From assembly GCA_021323675.1 (NCBI GenBank), contig JAJPKP010000003.1:21796-85795 (forward strand): DNA of 64,000 nucleotides, written 5' to 3'. The notes beneath the pieces are model-generated. The model was not told the DNA's origin. It made no database searches and worked only from the letters and a program-made list of their open reading frames with translations. The position numbers and the translations under genes were made by a program. The stretch's first letter is position 1. The number at the start of each line of letters is the position of its first letter. Source of the stretch: Pseudomonadota bacterium (lineage in GTDB: Bacteria > Desulfobacterota > Binatia > Binatales > Binataceae). Shown here in pieces: positions 45,743 through 54,959 of this stretch.

Positions 45743-46897
45743 ATGGATACTTGCGCGACACTCGACATCCCGCCCATCGACAGCTCGCCGCAGATGCAGC
45801 GCCTTCTTCGGCGCGTGCCGATCGAAGAGATACCGCGAACGCGCGACATTCTGAGCGCCGCACAACTGCAGGATCGGCTCGAGCGCGACGGCCACGGCAT
45901 CATGTCGCTCGTCGCAGTCGGCGACATCATGCTCGGCGCCCGCTCCCGCCGGGTGATTGCCGAGCGCGGCGCTGGATACCCTTTCGAGGCCGTGGCGCCA
46001 TTGCTCGAACGCGCGGTGGTGGTAATGGGCAACCTCGAAGGGCCTTTTGCCCGGATCGCCCAAAGGCAGGATCGCAATTTCTCTTACCGCATGAATCCGG
46101 ACTTCGCCAAGGCGATAGCCCGGGCGAGAATCGGCGTCCTGACGCTGGCGAACAATCACCTGATGGATTGCGGCCGAACCGGCGTGCTCGAAACTCTCGC
46201 GGCGCTGGGCGCCGCCGGCATCGCGGCGCTGGGCGGCGGCGTCGATACCCGTCATGCCCATCTGCCCGTCATCCGGCAAGCGGGAGGCCTGCGGATCGGG
46301 ATGCTTGGCTACTACTGGAATCATCGCTGCGGCTCCAGAACGAACGATCCCGGTTGTGCCGTAGACTCACCGGAGGCGCTCGCGGAAGACATCGGCTCCT
46401 TGCGGCCGCAGGTCGATCGTATCGTGGTCACGTTTCATTGGGGTGTGCCTTACCTGCGGGAGCCATCCGGCGAGGACCGCGCCAAGGCAAGAATGGCGAT
46501 CGATTGCGGCGCCGACGCGGTAGTGGGCCACCATCCGCACATCATCCAGCCTTTCGAAATCTACCGCGAGCGGCCGATTCTCTACAGCGTGGGCAACTTC
46601 ACGTTCGGCTCCGCCAACAGCAGGGCCGAGGGGATGATGGCGGGCGTCACATTCGAGGACGACCGAGTCGTTACGCGCATCTTTCCACTATACGTCAAGA
46701 ACCGTGACCCTCGTGTCAATTACCGGCCGGCGGTATTGTGCGGCGCAAGCGGAACCCGAGTGTTGCAGCACCTGGCCGCGATTTCCGGACCAAGCGGTGC
46801 GCGCCTGAAGATTTCGGACGCCGTCGGGGGAACCATCGAATGCCGCGGCGACTCCGGATCGCGATCTCGAAAATCCCAACGAGCCTGTCAGGACTGA
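45743..46897 (+). CDS. CapA-like metallophosphatase (PGA_cap family), copy 2
   Basis: The 384-residue protein has an N-terminal helical addition of about 52 residues and then the family motifs: VAVGDIMLGARS, GNLEGP, LANNHLMDCG, TFHWGVPY and VVGHHPHIIQPFEIY. No signal peptide is seen. ATG 45743 starts one base after the metallopeptidase stop. The family makes or anchors poly-gamma-glutamate-like polymers in some species, which would fit an export operon; this is inference. It differs from copy 1 by having a longer N terminus. Confidence 0.85.
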   Translation: MDTCATLDIPPIDSSPQMQRLLRRVPIEEIPRTRDILSAAQLQDRLERDGHGIMSLVAVGDIMLGARSRRVIAERGAGYPFEAVAPLLERAVVVMGNLEGPFARIAQRQDRNFSYRMNPDFAKAIARARIGVLTLANNHLMDCGRTGVLETLAALGAAGIAALGGGVDTRHAHLPVIRQAGGLRIGMLGYYWNHRCGSRTNDPGCAVDSPEALAEDIGSLRPQVDRIVVTFHWGVPYLREPSGEDRAKARMAIDCGADAVVGHHPHIIQPFEIYRERPILYSVGNFTFGSANSRAEGMMAGVTFEDDRVVTRIFPLYVKNRDPRVNYRPAVLCGASGTRVLQHLAAISGPSGARLKISDAVGGTIECRGDSGSRSRKSQRACQD

Positions 46898-46904
46898 TCG
46901 ACCC

Positions 46905-48725
46905 ATGCATGAATCGTCGCCTCCGCCTCGCCTTCGGGAAAAGGCGCAATGGCCCCGCCAGTTGCTGCCTCTGCTGAGGCCTTTGCGCTGGCGGGTTGCG
47001 ATTGCGCTGTGCGCGATAGCGCTCGACACGGCGCTGACCCTGTGCCGCCCGTGGCCGCTGAAGATTGTGATCGACCGGGTCATCGCGGCGCGTCCCAGGC
47101 ATTCGCGCGTTCCGTTCATCGGCGAGTGGCTCGAGCATCACCCGCCCGACGTCATCCACGTCCTCCACGGCGCCTGCGCGGCCACGATGCTGATTGCGCT
47201 GGGAACGGGCGCGTTGACGTATCTCTATACCCGCGCGATGGGCAACGTCGGTCGCGACGTGGTGTTTGCGCTGCGGCGCAATCTGTTCGCCCATATGCAG
47301 CGTCTTTCGCTGCGCTTCCATGACCGCCAGCGCACCGGCGACCTTATAACGCGCCTGACCACCGACATCCAGAATATTCAGGACATTATCGCCACCGGAA
47401 CCATCGAGCTGGTCAGTCATGGGCTGTTGCTGAGCGGGATGGTGGTGCTGATGTTCTGGCTCAACTGGCGGTTTGCGATGGCCTCGCTGTCGCTGGCGCC
47501 GCTGCTGTTCTGGGCGGTGTTCTGTTACACCAGGCGCATCAAAGCTGCCACCACTTCGGCGCGCACCAGTGACGGACTGCTCGCCGCGGTCGCCCAGGAA
47601 ACGCTCGCGTCGATCCGGATCGTGCAGGGGCTGGCGCGCGAACATATCCAGGACGGGCGCTTTCATGCCTTCAACGCCAACAGCCGTGAGGCGTACCGCG
47701 AAGGTATCCGCTACCAGGCCCGGATCGCGCCGATGGTCGATATTCTGGCGGCATCGGGCCTCGCAATAGTGATGTATTACGGCGCGATGTGGGTGCGGGC
47801 GGGTTTCCTAACGACCGGCGACGTGGTCGTGTTTTTCGCTTACGTAACCAATCTCTATGCGCCGATGAAGGCTCTCGCCCGGCTCTCGTATTCGTTCAGC
47901 AAGGCCAGCGTAGGCGCCGAGCGTATCGCCGAAGTGTTGAGCGTGCGCACCGAAGTCATCGACCGCAAGGAAGCGCGGATCTGTCCGCCGCCCGCCGGCG
48001 CCATCGAGTTCCGCGATGTCTGCTTCGAATACACGCGCGGCCGGCCGGTGCTTTCCGATGTCAACCTGCGCATCGAAGCGGGGGATACGGTAGCGATAGT
48101 TGGGACCACCGGAGCCGGCAAGAGCACGCTGGCGAGCCTTGTGCCGCGCCTTTACGATCCGACCGCGGGCGCGATTCTGATCGACGGCGAAGACATCCGC
48201 AATTTCAAGGTCTCTTCGCTGCGCGATCAGGTCAGCCTGGTGCTTCAGGATGCACTGCTGTTCAGCGGAACGATCCGCGACAACATCGCCTTCGGGCGTC
48301 CCGATGCGAGCGACGAGCAGATCGTTGAAGCCGCGCGGATAGCGAATTGCGATGAATTCGTCCGCCGTCTCCCGCGCGGCTACGAAACCACGATCTCAGA
48401 GGGCGGCACAACATTGTCCGGCGGCCAGCGCCAGCGTATCGCGATCGCCCGGGCAGTTCTGCGCGACGCGCCAATCCTGATTCTGGACGAGCCGACCGCG
48501 AGCCTCGATGCGATCTCGGAACGCGCGGTGGTCGAAGCGCTGCAGCGTGCCGCGGCCGGGCGCACCACGCTTACGATCGCTCATCGGCTTTCCACCATCC
48601 GCTTCGCCAATCAAGTCGTGGTGATGGAAGCGGGAAGAATCGTTGAACAGGGAACTCCACGGGAGCTGCTCAGAACCAACGGGACATATGCCGGTCTGCA
48701 CCGGCTGCAGTTCGCACCATCGTGA
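46905..48725 (+). CDS. ABC exporter (fused membrane and ATPase domains)
   Basis: The 606-residue half-transporter has six membrane helices in residues 20-330 and an ATPase domain after about 345. Walker A is GTTGAGKST, the signature LSGGQRQRIAIARA, and Walker B LILDEPTAS, with the H-loop in IAHRLSTI. It matches lipid/peptide exporters (MsbA-like). It probably works as a homodimer. It starts 7 bases after the CapA-like gene. Confidence 0.92.
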   Translation: MHESSPPPRLREKAQWPRQLLPLLRPLRWRVAIALCAIALDTALTLCRPWPLKIVIDRVIAARPRHSRVPFIGEWLEHHPPDVIHVLHGACAATMLIALGTGALTYLYTRAMGNVGRDVVFALRRNLFAHMQRLSLRFHDRQRTGDLITRLTTDIQNIQDIIATGTIELVSHGLLLSGMVVLMFWLNWRFAMASLSLAPLLFWAVFCYTRRIKAATTSARTSDGLLAAVAQETLASIRIVQGLAREHIQDGRFHAFNANSREAYREGIRYQARIAPMVDILAASGLAIVMYYGAMWVRAGFLTTGDVVVFFAYVTNLYAPMKALARLSYSFSKASVGAERIAEVLSVRTEVIDRKEARICPPPAGAIEFRDVCFEYTRGRPVLSDVNLRIEAGDTVAIVGTTGAGKSTLASLVPRLYDPTAGAILIDGEDIRNFKVSSLRDQVSLVLQDALLFSGTIRDNIAFGRPDASDEQIVEAARIANCDEFVRRLPRGYETTISEGGTTLSGGQRQRIAIARAVLRDAPILILDEPTASLDAISERAVVEALQRAAAGRTTLTIAHRLSTIRFANQVVVMEAGRIVEQGTPRELLRTNGTYAGLHRLQFAPS

Positions 48726-48793
48726 GAGGGAAATTAGGTCCGAAGGTTAACTCCGAGATAGTAGCCCGCAAACAGTAGAGGCATTTCAATTCG

Positions 48794-49990
48794 ATGAGCA
48801 CTTTGAAAATCCGGCGAAGCGCCGCCATCATTACCGCGATCGTGATGGGTGTTGCCAGCGTTATCTACGCGTCAACCTGGCGCTCTGACTCCCCACGCTA
48901 CGTCACCCAGGCAGTTACGCGCGGCCCAATCGTCCGATCGGTCAGCGCGACGGGCACGGTCAACCCGGTGATCACGGTGCAGGTCGGGACCTATATCTCA
49001 GGGCCGATTCAGGCCATCTACACCGATTTCAACGCGCGTGTGAAGGCCGGCCAGCTTTGCGCCAAAATCGATCCGCGGCCTTATGAAATCCTGGTTGAAA
49101 AGGCGCGCGCCGCGCTGGCCAACCGGCAGGCGCAATTGATCAAGGATCGCGCCGATCTCGCCTATAAGGAAGTCTTTTTCCGGCGCTCCGAACGTTTGCT
49201 CAAGGCCAACGTCGTCGCGCAGGACGTTTATGACAACGCGCGGAGCGCTCTCGATCAGGCGCGCGCCCAGGTCGTACTTGACGACGCCGCAATCGGCCAG
49301 CAGCGGGCCGCTCTCAAGCAGGCTGAAACCAACCTCGGTTATACCAATATCGTCTCGCCGGTGGATGGAACCGTGGTGGCGCGCAACGTCGATGTTGGGC
49401 AGACGGTGGCGGCGAGCTTCCAGACCCCTACCCTCTTTCTGATCGCCAAGGACCTCACCGAGATGCAGGTCGATACCAACGTCAGCGAATCGGACATCGG
49501 ACCGATCCATGCCGGCCAGCCCGCCGAGTTCATGGTCGATGCCTTTCCCAATCGGAGATTTGAAGGAGTTGTGGCGCAAGTGCGCCAGGCTCCGATTACC
49601 GTGCAGAACGTCGTCACCTACGACGTCGTCGTCAGCGTTGCGAATCCCGAATTCATGCTCAAGCCGGGGATGACCGCCAACGTCGCGATCGTCGTTGAGC
49701 GGCGCGACAATGCCTTGCGCGTTCCGATTGCCGCGACCCGCTTCGTCCCGCCGCAACACGCGAGCTCCGAGCTCGCGGCCGTGACGGACGGTGGACGAAA
49801 CGAGGCGCAGGTATGGATGCCCGCCGCGGCCGGGAGTCTGAGTCCCGTCGCGGTACGGCTTGGGATCGATGACGGCAGTTTCGCCGAATTGCTTGACGGC
49901 AGCCTGCACGCGGGCGATCGGGTTGTGACCGCACTGGCGCAACCGGGTCCGAAGATGCCGAATCAGAACGTGCTCGCGCTCAAGCATTAG
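48794..49990 (+). CDS. periplasmic adaptor, MacA/HlyD-like
   Basis: The 398-residue protein has one N-terminal membrane anchor. A biotinyl/lipoyl-like hybrid motif (GTVNPVITVQVGTYISGPI) follows, then a coiled-coil hairpin (about 90-180) and a beta-barrel. This is a MacA-type fusion protein that links MacB to an outer-membrane channel. No TolC-like gene is in the window. A 68-base gap separates it from the ABC exporter, so a second promoter is possible. Confidence 0.9.
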   Translation: MSTLKIRRSAAIITAIVMGVASVIYASTWRSDSPRYVTQAVTRGPIVRSVSATGTVNPVITVQVGTYISGPIQAIYTDFNARVKAGQLCAKIDPRPYEILVEKARAALANRQAQLIKDRADLAYKEVFFRRSERLLKANVVAQDVYDNARSALDQARAQVVLDDAAIGQQRAALKQAETNLGYTNIVSPVDGTVVARNVDVGQTVAASFQTPTLFLIAKDLTEMQVDTNVSESDIGPIHAGQPAEFMVDAFPNRRFEGVVAQVRQAPITVQNVVTYDVVVSVANPEFMLKPGMTANVAIVVERRDNALRVPIAATRFVPPQHASSELAAVTDGGRNEAQVWMPAAAGSLSPVAVRLGIDDGSFAELLDGSLHAGDRVVTALAQPGPKMPNQNVLALKH

Positions 49991-50013
49991 GAAGCCCGAG
50001 CGAGGATTGAACC

Positions 50014-52191
50014 TTGAGCGCTCTTATCGAAGTCATCGATCTGCACAAGACCTATCAATTGGGCGAAGTCCAGGTTCGCGCGTTGCGCGGGGCGAGCTTC
50101 AGCATCCAGCGCGGCGAATTTGTCGCCATCATGGGCGCGTCCGGGTCCGGCAAGTCCACCATGATGAACATCCTGGGATGCCTGGATCGGCCGACTGCGG
50201 GACGCTACCTGTTCGAGGGCGTGGAAGTCGCGGCTCTGGACGAAAAGCAGCTTGCCGCGCTGCGCAGCCGGCGAATTGGATTCGTGTTCCAGAGCTTCAA
50301 TCTACTCTCGCGCACCAGCGCGCTGGAAAATGTCGAGTTGCCGCGATTCTACTCCGGCGCCGGTTCCGGCCGCGTCGACTTAGGCGCGGGATTGCTCAAA
50401 GTGGTTGGTCTCGCCGGCCAGGAACTCAAGCATCCTAACCAGCTCTCGGGCGGACAACAGCAGCGCGTGGCGGTCGCCCGCGCTCTGGTCAACAATCCGG
50501 ACATTTTGTTGGCCGACGAACCAACCGGCAATCTCGATTCAGCCAACTCCGCCGAGATCATGGCGCTGCTGGCGGGACTCAACCGCGATCAGGGTTTGAC
50601 GCTCATCCTTGTGACCCACGACGCGGAGGTGGCAGCCTATGCCGACCGCGTCATCACCTTTCGCGACGGCGTGATCGTCTCTGACCGCAACAACAGCGCG
50701 TCTCGGAGGGTCGTGCGGCGCTCAGCGCCGGCTGAGTTGAATGAAGAAGCGGCCAGGGTCCCGGAGCCGAGCGGCAACGAGGTTTTGCCATTTGTCACGA
50801 TGGCGATGGGCACGGCGATTCGCGCGCTGCGCCGCAACAAGATGCGATCGGTGCTCACGATGCTTGGCATCTTCATTGGCGTCGCCGCGGTAATTGCGAT
50901 GGTCGCGGTCGGCGACGGGGCGCGCGCGTCGGTGAAGGAAAAAATGCAGAGCCTGGGCACCAATCTGCTGGTCGTGCTTCCCGGTGCGACCACCACCAAC
51001 GGGGTACGCGCCGGGGTTGGCAGCCGTTCGACGCTGACGGTGGGCGACGCTCTGACGCTTCGCGACGAAGTCGCCGGCATCGAATCGATCAGTTATATCG
51101 ATCGCCAGGTCGCGCAGGTAATCAGTGGGAGCCGCAACTGGAACACGGGAATTGACGGCACCACGCTGAATTACCTGACAATCCGAAACTGGCAGGTGGC
51201 CTCGGGACGCGCCTTCAGTGACGAGGAGGCGCGCAACGCGGCGCCGGTCTGCCTTTTGGGCCAGACCGTGGTCAACAACCTCTTCGACCCGGGCCAGAAT
51301 CCCATAGGATCGATTGTGCGGGTGCGCGGATTCCCGCTCCGCGTGGTTGGAGTCCTGGCCATGAAGGGCCAATCCAATTACGGCCATGATCTCGACGACA
51401 TTGTGCTCGTCCCTTTCCAGACCGCTGAGCGCAAAGTGCTGGGCGTCGCGGCGCCGACCCCGGTCTCGCCCACTACACCCACAGCGATTGTCTCGGCCAA
51501 TCCCGGCACGCCGATGCCTGCCGTGCCGGTCTCTCCGGTTTTGAACTACAGCGCGATCTACGACCAGGCGATTATCAACCCCTATGCGAACCTGCTTGCC
51601 AATCCGTTTGGCAATCCACCCAAGATCGTCGGCGTGGTTAACCTGATCTACGCCAAGGCGGCCAGCGAGGAACAGGTCGAGCAGGTGCAGAAAAAAATCA
51701 GCGAGATTTTGCGCCGCCGCCACCACATCCTTGCCAGCCAGGAGGATGACTTCACTGTGCGCAATCTTAACGAGGTGGCGCAGGCATCCGAAAGCGCGAG
51801 CAGCGTGATGGCGCTGCTGCTGGCCGCGGTGGCTTCCATTTCACTGCTGGTCGGCGGTATCGGAATCATGAACATCATGCTGGTATCCGTCACTGAACGC
51901 ACGCGCGAAATCGGGATTCGGATGGCGATCGGCGCGCGCCGCCTGCACATTCTGCTCCAGTTCCTGGTCGAGGCTTTGTTGCTCAGCATCCTGGGCGGAC
52001 TGATGGGCGTGGGCCTGGGAGTCGTGGCGTCGCGGATGATCTCGACGTTCGCCGGATGGCCAACGCTGGTCTCTCCGGGAGCAGCCGCGGGCGGGTTCCT
52101 GTTTTCAGCGGCAGTGGGAATCTTCTTCGGCTACTACCCCGCCCGCAAGGCGTCGATGCTGAATCCGATCGATGCCCTGCGCTACGAGTAG
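50014..52191 (+). CDS. MacB-like ABC transporter (ATPase plus FtsX-type permease)
   Basis: The 725-residue protein has an N-terminal ATPase (Walker [33 protein letters not shown]). A membrane helix at about 270-290, a large periplasmic domain and three C-terminal helices (FtsX/MacB type) follow. The periplasmic part includes a Pro/Thr/Ala-rich insertion at about residues 485-505 ([18 protein letters not shown]). TTG 50014 follows a CGAGGA site and gives a good family N terminus. Paired with the adaptor at 48794. Confidence 0.92.
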   Translation: MSALIEVIDLHKTYQLGEVQVRALRGASFSIQRGEFVAIMGASGSGKSTMMNILGCLDRPTAGRYLFEGVEVAALDEKQLAALRSRRIGFVFQSFNLLSRTSALENVELPRFYSGAGSGRVDLGAGLLKVVGLAGQELKHPNQLSGGQQQRVAVARALVNNPDILLADEPTGNLDSANSAEIMALLAGLNRDQGLTLILVTHDAEVAAYADRVITFRDGVIVSDRNNSASRRVVRRSAPAELNEEAARVPEPSGNEVLPFVTMAMGTAIRALRRNKMRSVLTMLGIFIGVAAVIAMVAVGDGARASVKEKMQSLGTNLLVVLPGATTTNGVRAGVGSRSTLTVGDALTLRDEVAGIESISYIDRQVAQVISGSRNWNTGIDGTTLNYLTIRNWQVASGRAFSDEEARNAAPVCLLGQTVVNNLFDPGQNPIGSIVRVRGFPLRVVGVLAMKGQSNYGHDLDDIVLVPFQTAERKVLGVAAPTPVSPTTPTAIVSANPGTPMPAVPVSPVLNYSAIYDQAIINPYANLLANPFGNPPKIVGVVNLIYAKAASEEQVEQVQKKISEILRRRHHILASQEDDFTVRNLNEVAQASESASSVMALLLAAVASISLLVGGIGIMNIMLVSVTERTREIGIRMAIGARRLHILLQFLVEALLLSILGGLMGVGLGVVASRMISTFAGWPTLVSPGAAAGGFLFSAAVGIFFGYYPARKASMLNPIDALRYE

Positions 52192-52238
52192 GGTGATACT
52201 TCCCTCTGCATCTGCCGCTGTCTTGCGCGATCGGGGTA

Positions 52239-53264
52239 TCAGCTTGGACGGGGCCAGACGGCCGGCACCCTGGTCGCGAGCCATCCGGCGATTGCCGCAT
52301 TCACTTCGCGCGGCTTTTCCTGAGCCATCCAATGACCCGAGCGGATAGTCAGCTCGCTCAGGTTGCGGCAATAGCGCCGCATCGGCTCGGGGAGCCGCGA
52401 GTGTGTGCATTCGCAGACGTAGTCGTATCGCGCGTTGAGAAACAGGACCGGCATATCGAGGTATCCGTCGTTGCGCGCGCTCTTCGCATACTCAGCATTC
52501 GCGGCATGATTGACGTACCACGAAGACGGACCGAAGAAGCCGTTGCGCTCGAGCGCGGCGGTATAGATGCTCAAGTCTTCTTCGCTGACGATATCTGAGT
52601 CTCGGGGAAAGTCCGGAACCGCGCCGCCGCCAAGCATCCCGTGGTTTCGACGCGCGGTTGCCGTGATTGCCGGTTTGCCCTCGCCGGCGGGATTGCCCTT
52701 GCGAAAAGCGAGCTTCAGGAACTTGTATGCGCTCGCGTCCATCGGCGCGATCGCTTCCGCGAAGCTCTCTTCGTAGTAGCGCATGTAGTCCCACTGGCCG
52801 GCCGGGTATTCGCTTTCCGGATAAACCCCGCGGTCCACGAGGGTCAGGGTGTGATCGAGTCCGCGGTCGATCGTGTAGTACGGAACGCACAGGCTCGCGA
52901 CCGCATCGCATCGCTCCGGATGATGGCTGGCGATGTTCCAGACCACCGGGCTTCCCCAGTCGTGTCCGACCCATACGGCGGACTTTCGTCCCAACGCATC
53001 GATCAACTCGATCATGTCGTGGACGATGTGTTCCTGCGCGTAGTCCTCATGGCGAGCATAGACGCTGGATCGTCCGTACCCGCGCATATCCGGAGCAATC
53101 GCGCGGAACCCGAGCGCCGCGAATGCGGGCAGTTGATGGCGCCAGCTAATCGAAAGCTCGGGCCATCCGTGCACGAAGATGATGAGCGGTCCGTCGTTCG
53201 GGCCGTCCGCAAGGTAAAAAGTCGTATGCCTGGATGTCTTTGCGATATTTTCCGTGATCGACAC
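52239..53264 (-). CDS. epoxide hydrolase-like alpha/beta hydrolase
   Basis: The 341-residue protein has HGWPE, DMRGYGRS, nucleophile elbow WVGHDWGSPV (Asp) and late GHWMAQE with the catalytic His. These fit soluble epoxide hydrolases, with haloalkane dehalogenase as the other option. I chose GTG 53264 because GGGGAG lies seven bases upstream; an upstream opening at 53330 lacks a site. It opens epoxides to diols in the cytosol. Confidence 0.85.
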   Translation of the reverse strand: MSITENIAKTSRHTTFYLADGPNDGPLIIFVHGWPELSISWRHQLPAFAALGFRAIAPDMRGYGRSSVYARHEDYAQEHIVHDMIELIDALGRKSAVWVGHDWGSPVVWNIASHHPERCDAVASLCVPYYTIDRGLDHTLTLVDRGVYPESEYPAGQWDYMRYYEESFAEAIAPMDASAYKFLKLAFRKGNPAGEGKPAITATARRNHGMLGGGAVPDFPRDSDIVSEEDLSIYTAALERNGFFGPSSWYVNHAANAEYAKSARNDGYLDMPVLFLNARYDYVCECTHSRLPEPMRRYCRNLSELTIRSGHWMAQEKPREVNAAIAGWLATRVPAVWPRPS

Positions 53265-53609
53265 GTTTATCTCCCCGCGTTGCGCAATCGTCGCGTGACT
53301 CGGATTATCGTTTTCTGAGTGAACCACCAATTTGATAAGGTGAAAAGAAGTCCCTGACAGAAGCAGGTCCGCACGCGGACCGGGCAGCGCGCAAAGTGGA
53401 GGCCGCTGCCCGAGATCGAGGAAAATCCACTTTCGACAGCACTGTCGCCGGCCGGATTCATCGTGATGGATCTTGCCGCTTCAAACCGGGCGCTCGTGCG
53501 CTCTTAACAAGATGCGCGTAACGTCCGAGCACCGGAAGGCAGGCGACGAGCACTGCCAACGCGAACACCCTGATCTAATGGCCCGATTACATACCAGCGA
53601 GGTCAAACC
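53265..53609. other. intergenic region with GC-rich inverted repeats
   Basis: The 345-base gap between the divergent hydrolase and NmrA-like genes has no supported gene. GGTCCGC-AC-GCGGACC at 53366-53381 is a perfect 7-bp palindrome, next to GGGCAGCG...CGCTGCCC (53382-53411). These may be operators or hairpins; no T-run follows. Confidence 0.5.
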
Positions 53610-54365
53610 ATGAAGATAGTCGTCATCGGCGGCACCGGTCTCATCGGATCGAAAACCGTCGCCATCCTTCGCCAACGCGGCCACGAGGCCATCGCCGCCT
53701 CGCCCAAAAACGGCATCAACACGATCACTGGCGAAGGGCTCACTGAGGCCATGAGCGGCGCGGAGGTGGTGATCGATCTCACCAATTCACCTTCATTTGA
53801 GGACCGAGCGGTACTGGAGTTCTTCGAGGCTTCCGGCCGCAACCTTCTCCCGGCGGAGGCCGCGGCGGGCGTGCGCCATCATGTCGCGCTATCGATCGTC
53901 GGAGTGGACCGCACGCCCGACAACGGCTATTTCCGCGCGAAGGTCGTCCAAGAGAGGCTGATCGAGGCTTCCGGCGTCCCCTACACCATTATCCGCGCGA
54001 CCCAGTTCCTGGAATTTCTCGGCGGCATCGCCGCTTCATGTGCGGACGGAAACATAGTCAGGCTTTCGCCCGGCCTGTTCCAGCCGATTGCGGCCGACGA
54101 TGTCGCTTCGGTCGTTGCCGAGGTGGCGCTCGCAGCGCCGCGAAACGGCATCGTCGAGATCGCCGGGCCGGAACGTGCCCCGTTCAACGAAATCGTCGCC
54201 CGCTATTTGAAGGCGATCGGTGATCCGCGCAAGGTCGTTAGTGACCCCGAAGCGCGATATTTCGGCGGCCGGGTCGAGGAGCTTTCGCTCGTGCCATTGG
54301 GCCAGGCGCGGCTGGGCCGAATCGGACTCGATGAATGGCTTCGTCGCTCACAGGCAAGACCCTGA
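53610..54365 (+). CDS. NmrA-like/atypical SDR NAD(P)-binding protein
   Basis: The 251-residue protein starts with the nucleotide motif VVIGGTGLIGSKT and has VALSIVGVDRTPDNGYFRAKVVQE, in the style of NmrA/atypical SDRs with a Y..K remnant (YFRAK). It probably binds NAD(P)H and may be a reductase or redox sensor. ATG follows a weak site. A cupin gene follows after 33 bases. Confidence 0.8.
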   Translation: MKIVVIGGTGLIGSKTVAILRQRGHEAIAASPKNGINTITGEGLTEAMSGAEVVIDLTNSPSFEDRAVLEFFEASGRNLLPAEAAAGVRHHVALSIVGVDRTPDNGYFRAKVVQERLIEASGVPYTIIRATQFLEFLGGIAASCADGNIVRLSPGLFQPIAADDVASVVAEVALAAPRNGIVEIAGPERAPFNEIVARYLKAIGDPRKVVSDPEARYFGGRVEELSLVPLGQARLGRIGLDEWLRRSQARP

Positions 54366-54398
54366 TCCTCCGTCCAGCGAATCGAAGGAGACGCACCG

Positions 54399-54824
54399 AT
54401 GAAAGGCCTTCTCTGCCTTCTCTGCTCGTTGCTTATCGCCATCCTGCCGTTTGGCAACATCCTCGCCGCCGCCCCGGAGTCGAAAAACGCCAAGGTGACT
54501 CTCGTCTATCAGCACGAACTGCCGAACTGTCCGGGCAAAAGCATCAAGGCGGTGCTGGTCGAATACGGTCCGGGGGGCTATTCGCCCGGCCACACCCATC
54601 CGAAGTCAGCCTTCATTTACGCGACCGTGCTTGAGGGCGCTATTCGCAGTCAAGTTAACGATGGGCCGGTGAGGACCTACGAAGCCGGGCAGAGCTTTTC
54701 CGAGATGCCGGGCGACCGCCACGGCGTCAGCGCCAATGCCAGCGCGACTAAGCCGGCCAGGCTCCTCGCGGTGTTCGTGGTGGACACGAACGAGACGGAA
54801 CTGACAATCCCATTCGGAAACTGA
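54399..54824 (+). CDS. exported cupin-domain protein
   Basis: The 141-residue protein has a signal peptide (about residues 1-25, LLCLLCSLLIAILPFGNILAAA). A cupin core follows (GGYSPGHTHPKSAF, EGAIRSQVN, PGDRHGV) with metal-binding His residues. Likely periplasmic. It follows the NmrA-like gene after 33 bases; function unknown. Confidence 0.82.
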   Translation: MKGLLCLLCSLLIAILPFGNILAAAPESKNAKVTLVYQHELPNCPGKSIKAVLVEYGPGGYSPGHTHPKSAFIYATVLEGAIRSQVNDGPVRTYEAGQSFSEMPGDRHGVSANASATKPARLLAVFVVDTNETELTIPFGN

Positions 54825-54959
54825 AGTTTGATAGCCTTGCGTACGCTGCGACCGCTTTATCGCAGGCAGATTTTGCCGGGCGCGATTCTGGCGCAATGAC
54901 GCCGCCCTTTCTATGATGCGGGGGTCGCACCCTAAGCGGACAACAACGGAGGAAATGAA

